From: Rossellomorea vietnamensis
GTDB taxonomy: Bacteria; Bacillota; Bacilli; Bacillales; Bacillaceae_B
Direction of reading: 5' to 3'
DNA length: 64,000 nucleotides
NCBI RefSeq assembly: GCF_001305855.1
Contig: NZ_LIXZ01000010.1
Coordinates: 1-64,000 of the forward strand
The notes beneath the pieces were generated by a model that searched no databases, was not told where the DNA came from, and saw only the letters and a list, made by a program, of their open reading frames with translations. This document shows, piece by piece, positions 1-7,921 of the stretch. Positions within the stretch are counted from its first letter, which is position 1. Each line of letters starts with the position of its first letter. The translations under genes were made by a program, and so were the position numbers.

Positions 1-196
1 ATTGAACAGAGTACGCTTTGTTTATTTCTCTTCGCTTTATACCTTCTATTCCTTGTGTTTTATAAGCTCTTACCCAATCTTGTAGTGGTGTCTTAGAGGG
101 TAGGTTATATTTTTTCGCCAATGATTTATATCCAAGATGGCCATCCAGATACTCGGTGACAAGTTTTAGTTTAAATTCCTCACTATATTTAGCCAT
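1..196 (-). CDS. IS3-family transposase OrfA, N-terminal part (partial)
   Basis: The reading frame starts at an ATG at 196 and is open to the window edge, giving 65 codons. The product begins MAKYSEEFKLKLVTEYLDG and continues with a helix-turn-helix segment (KSLAKKYNLP followed by LQDWVRAY), the standard DNA-binding N-terminus of IS3-family OrfA proteins. OrfA recognises the IS ends and normally makes the transposase as an OrfAB frameshift fusion; the frameshift site and the DDE catalytic domain are not in view. It is not possible to say whether the copy is intact. Confidence 0.8.
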   Translation of the reverse strand, partial: MAKYSEEFKLKLVTEYLDGHLGYKSLAKKYNLPSKTPLQDWVRAYKTQGIEGIKRREINKAYSVQ

Positions 197-203
197 AAAA
201 ACA

Positions 204-240
204 CCCCCAAAAGTTAGTTTTCTACTCTAACTTTTGGGGG
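204..240. repeat. 14-bp inverted repeat at IS end
   Basis: CCCCCAAAAGTTAG at 204-217 is the perfect inverse of CTAACTTTTGGGGG at 227-240, separated by 9 bases. The outer arm is probably the terminal inverted repeat of the IS. The inner copy lies directly before the orfA start, where a hairpin could also block read-through transcription or translation from flanking DNA. Confidence 0.8.
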
Positions 241-266
241 TCGATACCGACGTGGTCTTTTCTTAC

Positions 267-452
267 TTATACTTCTTCTAAATCAGAAAGGCTTACTTCT
301 GAACGTTCCTCAAGCGGTCCGCGGAGATGCACAACGGCCGTTTTGCCGTCTTCTGATACAGAGTCGATCCAAACGGATGCATCCTTGTATTTAACTTGGA
401 TGTCAGCTGAAGAAGATAATATCTGTTTGACCCGATTTTGATCCATATTCAA
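267..452 (-). CDS. sspH: Small acid-soluble spore protein, SspH family
   Basis: A 61-aa protein beginning MNMDQNRVKQILSSS. Length, the N-terminal helix with RVKQIL, the central VWIDSV strand and the C-terminal EVSLSDLEEV match H-type minor small acid-soluble spore proteins of Bacillus, which are made in the forespore and packed in the spore core. A GGAGGAATTG ribosome site precedes the ATG. The stop codon lies only about 25 bases from the end of the neighbouring IS, so the insertion just missed the gene. Confidence 0.85.
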   Translation of the reverse strand: MNMDQNRVKQILSSSADIQVKYKDASVWIDSVSEDGKTAVVHLRGPLEERSEVSLSDLEEV

Positions 453-556
453 TTCCTCCTAACGTTTTTCAATGATTAGTGTGTCCAAATTCAGAAGAAC
501 CATGACCGCATAATTCCATTGGGGAATTGAAACTCTATTAGTGAAAGGATGATGAT

Positions 557-709
557 ATGAAAAAACAGGATGAGAGAATGTCGGCAACTGAAGCCAATAT
601 GGAATTAAATGAACGATTATATGGAGAAGGGGAAAGGGAAGACGACCCCCGGAATATTCATGTTGAATCCAACATGACCCCGGTGAATATCTCAAAGGAA
701 GACGAGTGA
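557..709 (+). CDS. Unrecognised 50-aa acidic protein
   Basis: A short frame from ATG 557 to TGA 707-709, preceded by AAAGGATGATG as a possible ribosome site and followed within 20 bases by a strong terminator. The product (starts MKKQDERMSATEANMEL, ends ISKEDE) is hydrophilic, rich in Glu, Asp and Asn, with no membrane segment or cysteine. I do not recognise the family. The neighbouring genes on both sides encode spore proteins, so a forespore role is possible but is only inferred from position. Confidence 0.5.
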   Translation: MKKQDERMSATEANMELNERLYGEGEREDDPRNIHVESNMTPVNISKEDE

Positions 710-726
710 CCCTTTTTCCGAAGCAA

Positions 727-758
727 AAAACCTGCCTGAAAGGAATCAGGCAGGTTTT
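727..758. terminator. Bidirectional rho-independent terminator
   Basis: A 13-bp perfect stem, AAAACCTGCCTGA paired with TCAGGCAGGTTTT, with a 6-base loop. It lies between the 50-aa plus-strand gene and the convergent minus-strand gamma-type spore gene and can serve both. Confidence 0.9.
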
Positions 759-760
759 GG

Positions 761-901
761 CTATTTCGTTTTATTTTTCTGATCTTTATTATGCTTATTT
801 CCCTTGCTGTTGTCACCGCTTGTGATTTCATTTGCGAACTCTGTCGTACCTCGTTTTGGTGAGTTTTGGTTTGCACTGCCCCGGTTGTTTTTCTTTGTCA
901 A
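761..901 (-). CDS. Probable short gamma-type small acid-soluble spore protein
   Basis: A 46-aa frame starting at TTG (901-899) with a GGAGGGA ribosome site at the right distance, ending at TAG 763-761. The product is rich in Asn, Lys, Gln, Gly, Ser and Thr and contains TEFANE, close to the TEFASE segment cut by the germination protease in gamma-type (SspE) spore proteins. A CATACTA sequence at 924-918 on the minus strand resembles the -10 of forespore sigma F/G promoters. The usual SspE protein is longer and has tandem repeats, so this is a short or divergent member, or a different spore protein with a similar motif. Confidence 0.6.
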   Translation of the reverse strand: MTKKNNRGSANQNSPKRGTTEFANEITSGDNSKGNKHNKDQKNKTK

Positions 902-1075
902 AGGAATCCCTCCAATTTAGTATGATGATTATTAGTTTTCGATAAGGACATGGAGACTATTCAATGATGTAGAGAATATATGTCTTTCTTCCTGTATTTA
1001 ACAATCATGATGAAAATGTATCACGACTAAACGATAATGAAGGAAAGAACTTCTTTTTAAAGGGAGGGAAGGGCT

Positions 1076-2461
1076 GTGCAGGTGAAAGGTGGAAGACAGG
1101 TGGAGACAAAACCCGGCCATTGGTTTATAGACGATGACGCAGCGAATACAGATGGGTTTCCGATTTTATTTATACATGGAATTAATACATCATCAGAGAC
1201 GTGGCTTTCGGATAACGATATGCTTGCCATCACCCGTGGAGCCGGATATCAATCGGTGTTCATCGAGTTGCATCCTGACGAAGATATGTGGAGAAATGGT
1301 GAGATACTGGCTGAAAAACTCCGGGAGATGCATGAATACTTCAATGAAAAGATTGTGGTTGTAAGTCACAGTAAAGGTGGAATCGATGCCCAATCAGCAC
1401 TGGTCCATTATGGTGCTTCTCCCTATGTGGAAAGGGTCATCACACTCTCGACTCCCCATCATGGGTCAGAGCTTGCAGACCTTGCCTTCAGTAAATGGGC
1501 GGGATGGCTGACCGATGCGTTGAAAAGTAAGACAAATGCCGTCTTTTCTTTGCAAACCGCTTATATGAAAGGATTCCGGGCTGAGACAGACGAATCCCAT
1601 CTTACGAAGAATATCCCCATCTATACATTCGGGGGCACCGGCTGGGGCGGTGCCTATTCTGAATTATTTTGGGGAGGGTTGTATTTAAGCCGGTTCGGTC
1701 AAAGTGACGGGGCCGTGCTGGTAAAAAGCTCCCGCCTACTTTATGCCAAAGAAGTGGCAGTTAGGGACTGGACACACAGCACGATAAGAAAAGGCAGCGA
1801 GGTTTTTCCTTATTTAAAGAATCTATACACGGATGAAGTAGAGGATGTTCCATATGCAGGGGTGAGCGAAATGGCTTCGGATGGAGATATGTCGGTCCTT
1901 CACAGGGGGGGAGAATTTGAGGGGACAGGAAGTGAGAGTTTCTTTGTCGAGGAAGGGATAGAGAGTATCACGGTCGACTGGATCAGTGACCAGCGGGATA
2001 CGGTGTATGAACTGATAGGTCCGGATGGAGGAGTTTACAGGAAGTGGAGTCTGGCTGAAGATGCTACAGGGTATTTCCCTGGAGCGTATCATCATTCCAT
2101 TCTTCTCACACAACCCATTTCAGGACGATGGGAAGTGAAGGCAAGATCGGCTCAAAAAGAACATTATATGGTCAGCATCCTGTTTCATCAAAAAGGAATG
2201 AGTGATGGCGCGGGCACTATGGCAATGGGGGAGCCACCTGTGAAGAAGACCTATACGATTCATCATATCCCAATGAAGAGTGGGAAGAACACGTCAACAC
2301 TTATTACGTCTGAAGACCTTTCATCTCTGCCGCTGGCGGACTTTGAAGAAGGAATCCACAACATCACCACAGACCTGGAAGGGAAAACGGCGCAGGGAAA
2401 CGACTTCCAACGGACGATGGTCCAGACCGTGTATGTAGATGGACAGGGGAATGTCTATTAA
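1076..2461 (+). CDS. Alpha/beta hydrolase, lipase/PGAP1-like
   Basis: A 461-aa protein starting at GTG 1076 after a strong AGGGAGGG site. The first half has an alpha/beta-hydrolase fold: the strand and oxyanion segment ILFIHGINTSSETW near residues 29-42, the nucleophile elbow VVSHSKGG near residues 94-101 (Ser in S-H-S-K-G), then TLSTPHHGSELADL and a late DWTHSTI with the probable catalytic His. The second half (from about residue 265) is a beta-rich extension of unknown role. There is no signal peptide, so it should be cytoplasmic or released with the spore or cell. The substrate is unknown; an ester or lipid is inferred from the family. It is a single-gene unit closed by a terminator. Confidence 0.75.
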   Translation: MQVKGGRQVETKPGHWFIDDDAANTDGFPILFIHGINTSSETWLSDNDMLAITRGAGYQSVFIELHPDEDMWRNGEILAEKLREMHEYFNEKIVVVSHSKGGIDAQSALVHYGASPYVERVITLSTPHHGSELADLAFSKWAGWLTDALKSKTNAVFSLQTAYMKGFRAETDESHLTKNIPIYTFGGTGWGGAYSELFWGGLYLSRFGQSDGAVLVKSSRLLYAKEVAVRDWTHSTIRKGSEVFPYLKNLYTDEVEDVPYAGVSEMASDGDMSVLHRGGEFEGTGSESFFVEEGIESITVDWISDQRDTVYELIGPDGGVYRKWSLAEDATGYFPGAYHHSILLTQPISGRWEVKARSAQKEHYMVSILFHQKGMSDGAGTMAMGEPPVKKTYTIHHIPMKSGKNTSTLITSEDLSSLPLADFEEGIHNITTDLEGKTAQGNDFQRTMVQTVYVDGQGNVY

Positions 2462-2470
2462 AGGAAAAAC

Positions 2471-2508
2471 AAAGGTCCGTCCCTCTGCCAAAAGAGGGAC
2501 GGACCTTT
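2471..2508. terminator. Bidirectional terminator built from the GGGACGGACC palindrome
   Basis: A 16-bp perfect stem (AAAGGTCCGTCCCTCT with AGAGGGACGGACCTTT) between the convergent hydrolase and ydbP genes. The same core recurs at 18.3, 22.3, 24.2, 55.6 and 61.2 kb. Confidence 0.9.
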
Positions 2509-2512
2509 AAAG

Positions 2513-2827
2513 TTATAGCGTATTCAGGAATTCTGTCACTTGTTCTGGTGATTTGGCGTTTGCGCTGTGGAGGTGGGCGATTTTTTCGCCGTTTTTGTAG
2601 ACCAGCAGGCTTGGGATCCCCATGACGTCATACTTCTCGGCTATTTCCGGGAATTCATCCTTATTGATGTCATACCATTTATATTGATTGAATTCTTCCA
2701 TGATTTCATCAATGAACATATCCATACGACGGCAGTCGGGACACCAATCTGCATGGAATTTTACGACGACGGGCTCTGTTGATGTAATAAGATCGTCAAA
2801 GGTTTCTTTATTTTTGATTGATTGCAT
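2513..2827 (-). CDS. ydbP: Thioredoxin-like protein YdbP
   Basis: A 104-aa single thioredoxin domain with the active site WCPDC at residues 28-32 in the context VVKFHADWCPDCRRMDMF and the cis-proline segment MGIPSLLVYKNG. The sequence follows B. subtilis YdbP closely, including the tail HLHSANAKSPEQVTEFL. The C-P-D-C pair differs from the C-G-P-C of TrxA, so redox potential and partners are likely different; the partner is not known. It has its own ribosome site (GGGAGGTT) and no signal peptide, so it is cytoplasmic and monocistronic. Confidence 0.88.
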   Translation of the reverse strand: MQSIKNKETFDDLITSTEPVVVKFHADWCPDCRRMDMFIDEIMEEFNQYKWYDINKDEFPEIAEKYDVMGIPSLLVYKNGEKIAHLHSANAKSPEQVTEFLNTL

Positions 2828-2955
2828 GATGATAACCTCCCTTTCCCACCTATTTTATACAAAACAGTGACGGGTTGTAAAACGAATCATTTTTCGTCCG
2901 ATCTTGTACATGATAATATGAGAATACATTTTGATAGAAAAAGGTGACATTATTT

Positions 2956-3996
2956 ATGCAACCCATTAAAGTCGGTTTAGCAGGATACGGTTTTTCAGGA
3001 CAAAGTTTTCATCGTCCATTACTCTCTCACTTAGAGGAATTTCACATTGAGGCGGTACTGTCTTCCAATAAGGAAAAAGTATTGAACGACATTGAAGGGA
3101 CGACCGTCGTGTCATCTCTTGATGACCTGCTTCAGGAGGAGATTGAATTAGTGGTCATTACGACGCCTAATCATCTTCACTACAGCATGATTAAACAATC
3201 CTTATTATCAGGCAAGCACGTCATCGTAGAGAAGCCATTTGTAACGAATAGCAAGGATGGGAGAGAGCTTCTGGCGTTAGCAAAGGAAAAAGGCCTGCAT
3301 CTCTCTGTCTTCCATAATCGGCGCTGGGATGCTGACTTCTTAACGATTCAGCAGTTGTTAAAAGAAGAGGCGCTTGGCCCAATTTATACATACGAAGCAC
3401 ATTTTGACCGGTTCCGTCCGGCCATCAAGGACAGGTGGAAAGAGAATAAAATCGAAGGGGCAGGCGTGCTTTATGATCTTGGCTCTCATCTGTTGGATCA
3501 GGCGCTCACCCTGTTCGGGACGCCAAAATGGGTGCAGGCGGATGTGTTCCCTCAACGAGATCCGGACAAAGCGGAAGATTACTTCCTCATCACACTTGGA
3601 TACGATGTAATGAGGGTGCAGCTCTATTCACGTTCAATCGTATTGGATCCGGGACCCCGTTATCAGGTACATGGTCTGAAAGGCAGCTATGTGAAGCATG
3701 GCATGGATCGTCAGGAGGATGACCTTAAGGCAGGAAAAAATCCTGTTTCTGAAGAATGGGGTATCGAAGACGAAGAAAATTGGGGTATCCTTACAACCAT
3801 CTCAGGTGAAAATGTGACATCTGAAGTCATTCCATCTGAGAAAGGGGATTACACTCAGTTTTACCTTGGAGTGTACAATTCGGTAAGAGAAAATGCTCCT
3901 TTACCCGTCGCCCCTGAAGACGCTTTGCAAGTCATCACCATCATTGAAGCATGCAAAAAGAGTGCAGAAAGTCGACGTGTCATTCACATCGATTAA
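2956..3996 (+). CDS. iolW: Gfo/Idh/MocA-family dehydrogenase, IolW-like (scyllo-inositol dehydrogenase, NADP)
   Basis: I chose ATG 2956, 10 bases after AAGGTGA; an upstream GTG at 2944 lies within that ribosome site. The 346-aa product has an N-terminal Rossmann fold (GLAGYGFSGQ), the EKP motif of the family near residues 92-94 with its catalytic Lys, and DLGSHLLDQ with the conserved His of the substrate site. Overall it resembles B. subtilis IolW (YvaA), which interconverts scyllo-inosose and scyllo-inositol. Substrate assignment rests on similarity recalled from that family; other sugar or polyol dehydrogenases of the family are possible. It is a single-gene unit with its own terminator. 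Confidence 0.75.
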   Translation: MQPIKVGLAGYGFSGQSFHRPLLSHLEEFHIEAVLSSNKEKVLNDIEGTTVVSSLDDLLQEEIELVVITTPNHLHYSMIKQSLLSGKHVIVEKPFVTNSKDGRELLALAKEKGLHLSVFHNRRWDADFLTIQQLLKEEALGPIYTYEAHFDRFRPAIKDRWKENKIEGAGVLYDLGSHLLDQALTLFGTPKWVQADVFPQRDPDKAEDYFLITLGYDVMRVQLYSRSIVLDPGPRYQVHGLKGSYVKHGMDRQEDDLKAGKNPVSEEWGIEDEENWGILTTISGENVTSEVIPSEKGDYTQFYLGVYNSVRENAPLPVAPEDALQVITIIEACKKSAESRRVIHID

Positions 3997-3997
3997 G

Positions 3998-4034
3998 AAA
4001 GAAAGGCTCCCTAACGTGCTGGGAGCCTTTCTTT
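3998..4034. terminator. Bidirectional terminator
   Basis: The stem GAAAGGCTCCC / GGGAGCCTTTC, extended by A/T pairs and with a 9-base loop, sits between the convergent iolW-like gene and the ger operon. Confidence 0.9.
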
Positions 4035-4037
4035 CTA

Positions 4038-5144
4038 TTATTCCACCGTCCCTGCTTCCAAAATCTGTATCCTTGCGTCAACATTGAATTTGACCCGTGG
4101 ATAAATGCTGTCTTCCCATTCCTTGAAATCAAATCCACGTACGCCGTGCTTTTGGATTTGACCGATGCCGACAGGGTCTATGCCTAACTCCTGGAATTCT
4201 TTCAGCATTCTCGTCCCGTTTTCTTCAATATCCTTTTTCATCTGTTTCTCCACTTCAACGACTTTATCGGGAGTTAATTTCTTGCCGGTATACTCTCGGA
4301 TGATTCCTCTTATTTTCACTCGGACCGTCACTTCCACAGGATCGGCGTTATGCTTGACGATGATTTTATTCTTGGATTTGAGACTGGTTACTGAAGCCTC
4401 GATGGAATTTTCCACATGACCACGGCTCTTTTCTTTCCCCATCTTGATGACATGACTTCCTTCTGCATATTTATCCACAAGCAGTTTGAAGAAAAACATA
4501 TCTTTGGCAGGGACTTTTTTGACCATTTTGTCTTTATCAAATAACGCGATGCCCGAAATTGCCACACTTTCATTGGACAGCTGCTTTAAGATGGGCAGAT
4601 AGGGTGTCTGCCCATCCTGAAAATAATCATAAATGAACATATGAAGGTTGGTTTCGGGAAGTTCTCTCCGGGTGATATTATGCTGGATCAGGTTGGAAAG
4701 GTATGTCCCATTTCCTCTTAATCCATAGTTTCCCTTGATGAGCTCTCCTGCTTCTCCTTCCGTAACGGTCAAATAAAGCCTGGCCCCGACACTGGCATCC
4801 CTTTGGAGGGAGTCGCCGATATCGATAATTCCCTTCTTTGCAAGCTCTTCCCCGACTAAAACGACGTCCAAACTACCTCGGACAAGAGGCTGCTGAGATC
4901 GTCTTTCCAATTTTTCGAGTACTTCCCTGGTAGAGGAGGCTTCTGCTGACAACGTCCCGTTTTGAATCGATTTATCGGCTAAATAGATGGGGAAAAGAGC
5001 GGTTCCCCTGATTTTATCCTCCCCTACGTAGTCATAGGCTTTTCCCGTTTCAATATAGAGGTCGTCCAGGATTTCCTTTTCCACACACCCTGTCAAAAAT
5101 AAGAAACAAATGAGAATAGCTGTGAGCAAACAAGTGCGTTTCAT
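4038..5144 (-). CDS. Spore germinant receptor subunit C, Ger(x)C lipoprotein
   Basis: A 368-aa lipoprotein: an N-terminal hydrophobic signal ending in the lipobox LTGC (Cys near residue 20), then the Ger(x)C domains. Length and motifs (SLDVVLVGEELAKKGI; the C-terminal FQELGIDPVGIGQI) fit GerAC/GerKC proteins, which sit on the outer face of the spore inner membrane as part of the germinant receptor. It is the last gene of a three-gene A-B-C operon; its start overlaps the B-gene stop by 4 bases, implying translational coupling. The germinant it serves cannot be read from sequence. Confidence 0.92.
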   Translation of the reverse strand: MKRTCLLTAILICFLFLTGCVEKEILDDLYIETGKAYDYVGEDKIRGTALFPIYLADKSIQNGTLSAEASSTREVLEKLERRSQQPLVRGSLDVVLVGEELAKKGIIDIGDSLQRDASVGARLYLTVTEGEAGELIKGNYGLRGNGTYLSNLIQHNITRRELPETNLHMFIYDYFQDGQTPYLPILKQLSNESVAISGIALFDKDKMVKKVPAKDMFFFKLLVDKYAEGSHVIKMGKEKSRGHVENSIEASVTSLKSKNKIIVKHNADPVEVTVRVKIRGIIREYTGKKLTPDKVVEVEKQMKKDIEENGTRMLKEFQELGIDPVGIGQIQKHGVRGFDFKEWEDSIYPRVKFNVDARIQILEAGTVE

Positions 5145-6229
5145 TGTTTATTCCTCACTTTCTTCATGATGATCACCAGCAACAGAAGGGCAGGAATGTA
5201 AAAATAATTAATGTAAAATCCGATTTGCCCTGATACGGTATTGAGGAAATTCACTAGCTTCCGGTCAGTGAAAAACGTAAGGGCGGATAAGCATAGAAGA
5301 CAGATGATCAATAACGTATGCCTGTGTTTCAGAGGAGTCATCCGTTTTAAGATCCTGCTGGCACACCAAACCGCAATACAAACGTTCGGAAGGATGATCA
5401 AACACCAATTGGCAATGCCGATATACTCAAAACGCTCTACGAACGGCATTTCGACGATCTTCCACATGGAAAGGGTGGCCCAGACGGTCTTTTCCAGCTG
5501 CTTCTGACTGAAAAATGAAAAAGAAATCAAGGCTAGAATCGTGTAAAGGATTGTGGTCGTAAAAAGTGCCCAATGCGCATACCTCTGGGATTTCTTTGCA
5601 TCTTTTACAAAAGGATATAGAAGTAAAATGGATTCATAGCCTAAATATGTCAAGGACATGTTCTTGGTGGATATCAATAGATCCTTTATCGTATGGTCAA
5701 AGACAGGCAGGACATTCCGGAAGTCAGCATATTTAAAAGTGAAGGCAAAGGTCAATACGAGATAACTGGGAAGAAGGATCCCGAAGAAGGCCGTTCCGGT
5801 CACCGTCCTTACCCCGCCGTTGACAATATAATAAACGAGTACGAGAAAGAATAAAGAAAAGAAAAACGTACTCAGCCTTGGATACATCCACACTTGTAAT
5901 ACTTCGATATATGTACGCATGATGGTGATCACCAGTAAAGTGAAATAAATGACGAAGAAGAGACTGAATACTTTCCCGATCCACTTCCCAAAGGCCAGAG
6001 TATGGGCAGATACAAGATCTCCATCGACCCTATTTAAAATCTGATACATCATGAACATGATAACGTGCGTAAAAATACCTGCAAGGATGACAGAAATCCA
6101 TCCATCATAGCCTGCATTTTTCGAAATGATACGCTGGAAGCCGAGGACCCCTACCCCGACCTGAATGGAGTGAATGAGAAAGAAGACCATGAATGGCGAT
6201 ATTTTTCTTCTATCCGGAATCGGTTGCAT
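5141..6229 (-). CDS. Spore germinant receptor subunit B, GerAB-type permease
   Basis: A 362-aa integral membrane protein with about ten hydrophobic segments, starting MQPIPDRRKISPFMVFFLIHSIQ. It belongs to the amino-acid/polyamine/organocation-like GerAB family, the subunit implicated in germinant binding in the spore inner membrane. It lies 17 bases downstream of subunit A and overlaps subunit C, so the three are one operon. The lone receptor operon here could respond to L-alanine or another small molecule; which one is unknown. Confidence 0.92.
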   Translation of the reverse strand: MQPIPDRRKISPFMVFFLIHSIQVGVGVLGFQRIISKNAGYDGWISVILAGIFTHVIMFMMYQILNRVDGDLVSAHTLAFGKWIGKVFSLFFVIYFTLLVITIMRTYIEVLQVWMYPRLSTFFFSLFFLVLVYYIVNGGVRTVTGTAFFGILLPSYLVLTFAFTFKYADFRNVLPVFDHTIKDLLISTKNMSLTYLGYESILLLYPFVKDAKKSQRYAHWALFTTTILYTILALISFSFFSQKQLEKTVWATLSMWKIVEMPFVERFEYIGIANWCLIILPNVCIAVWCASRILKRMTPLKHRHTLLIICLLCLSALTFFTDRKLVNFLNTVSGQIGFYINYFYIPALLLLVIIMKKVRNKQ

Positions 6230-6246
6230 CTGATCACCTCCAACGA

Positions 6247-7752
6247 TTATTCGTCGATATCAAACTTTTTCTTGCCTTCAGACGGGCGGAATCTGGACGG
6301 CTTCTGGGTTCGTAAATATTCCGGACGCCCTGATTGTTTATTAAAGGGTAAGCGAATGATCGCATCTTTCAAGTCTTTTACCCTTGGTGGGAAGAGGGGT
6401 TCCAAAAACGGTCTGCCTAAAGATGTTAACTGTAACAGGTGACCCATCAAGAGACAGAAGCAGTAGACGATACCCAATAGTCCCCACAGTTGAGCGAACA
6501 ACAGGAAGGGAAATCGTAATAGACGGATCGTATTACCCATCCGGTACACAGGGGTTGTAAAGGAAGCAAGAGCAGCAAGGGCCACCATTATGAGCAATAC
6601 GTTACTCGTGATCCCCGCTTCAACGGACGCCGTCCCGATGACGATCCCTCCAACGATACCGATTGTCTGACCTACCTTGGTCGGAAGGCGCGCACCTGCT
6701 TCTCGCAGAAGTTCAATCGTCAATTCAAGAAATAATGCTTCAAGGATAGGGGGCAGGGGAATCTCCTGTCTGGAAGTGATGAGAGTCGCCATTAAATCCT
6801 TTGGAATCAGTTCGTAATGATACGTCAATGCCGCTACATAAATAGGCGTAATCAATATGGAGAACGCCACAGCGAATACACGGACGAGACGAAGGAATGA
6901 GGAAATGGAAAAATTCAAAAAATAATCCTCATAAGCATTAAAAAATTCTACGAGAGTGGTAGGTCCTATCAATGCATGGGGTGATCCATCCACCATGATT
7001 GTAAGCTTACCTTCCACAAGGACCGATGCGACCCGGTCAGGCCTTTCTGAATCCAATAATTGCGGGAAAGGGGATAAGCTGTTATCGGCAATCAGCTGTT
7101 CTATGAATGAACTGTCCATGATTTGATCGAAGTCGAGATCCCGCAATCGCTGACGGACTGTATCCACGTTGGATTCATCTGCTAATCCATCAATATAAAG
7201 TAACGCAACCCGTGTGTGGGTCAGTTTTCCGATATTGAATTCTTCCATAACCAATTCTTTCACGGGCAGACGCTTTCTAAGCAGATTTAAATTATCGCTG
7301 AGAGACTCTACAAACGCCTCTTTTGGTCCAACGACGCTGAACTCCACCTCTGGTTGAGAGACTTTCCTCCCCATTTCGTTTTTAGTTGCGATGAAGGCAA
7401 ATTTCCGATTGGTCGCGTCCATTGTCAACAACGTATATCCGTTATAGAGCTTCTGCTCGATTTGGGTTTCATCAGTGGAAACTTGAATATCTATCACTGG
7501 AACCAGTGTTTTTAAATCATCGAATGTATGAAAATCCTTGGAAAGTAATGAAGGGAGGACATCCTCCTGCAGGATCTTTGCATCAATTAACGTCGTGACG
7601 AAGTGCAGACTGAATTTTACCCCTGTATGTGGATTTTGGTAAAAAGCCTGTTTATAATCAGCAGATTTCTCCGCTTCTTTTTTCATGCTCTCATATGATT
7701 GTTTCTTACTGTTCTTATCGCTCTTTTTCTTGTTCTTAAAGAATGGAAACAT
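6247..7752 (-). CDS. Spore germinant receptor subunit A, GerAA/GerKA family
   Basis: A 501-aa protein, the usual GerA subunit length. The N-terminus is very basic (KNKKKSDKNSKKQSYESMKK), followed by a soluble domain to about residue 280 and then four to five membrane segments with the family motif PLPPILEALFLELTIELLREA and KVGQTIGIVGGIVIG. The C-terminus is a basic tail. It is the first gene of the receptor operon; a GAGGG site precedes the ATG. No sigma G promoter could be placed with confidence upstream. Confidence 0.93.
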   Translation of the reverse strand: MFPFFKNKKKSDKNSKKQSYESMKKEAEKSADYKQAFYQNPHTGVKFSLHFVTTLIDAKILQEDVLPSLLSKDFHTFDDLKTLVPVIDIQVSTDETQIEQKLYNGYTLLTMDATNRKFAFIATKNEMGRKVSQPEVEFSVVGPKEAFVESLSDNLNLLRKRLPVKELVMEEFNIGKLTHTRVALLYIDGLADESNVDTVRQRLRDLDFDQIMDSSFIEQLIADNSLSPFPQLLDSERPDRVASVLVEGKLTIMVDGSPHALIGPTTLVEFFNAYEDYFLNFSISSFLRLVRVFAVAFSILITPIYVAALTYHYELIPKDLMATLITSRQEIPLPPILEALFLELTIELLREAGARLPTKVGQTIGIVGGIVIGTASVEAGITSNVLLIMVALAALASFTTPVYRMGNTIRLLRFPFLLFAQLWGLLGIVYCFCLLMGHLLQLTSLGRPFLEPLFPPRVKDLKDAIIRLPFNKQSGRPEYLRTQKPSRFRPSEGKKKFDIDE

Positions 7753-7874
7753 ACTAATCCCTCATGTCCGATGTATGGTCTATCCTGTAGTGTTACCGAA
7801 AAAAGGAGAATTATGAAAAAGGAAGGGAGGAGAGGGAAAAAACGTAAAGCAACCCCTGAAAATCAGCATACAAA

Positions 7875-7909
7875 AAAAGCCGGAGAGGGACATGCCCTTT
7901 CCGGCTTTT
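7875..7909. terminator. Terminator after yfiY
   Basis: AAAAGCCGGA-AGGG pairs with GCCCT-TCCGGCTTTT around a short loop. On the minus strand it is followed by T residues and ends the yfiY transcript. Confidence 0.85.
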
Positions 7910-7921
7910 CACAACTGACGA

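Larger units (their letters stand above)
1..243 (-). mobile_element. IS3-family insertion sequence, left end, cut by window edge
   Basis: The fragment holds the 5' part of a transposase orfA read on the minus strand, preceded by a run of CCCCCAAAAGTTAG-type sequence typical of IS3/IS150-group terminal repeats. The element's outer end is placed near 241-243, just downstream of the sspH stop codon. The rest of the element (orfB and the other inverted repeat) lies outside the window, so completeness, target duplication and activity cannot be judged. Confidence 0.75.
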
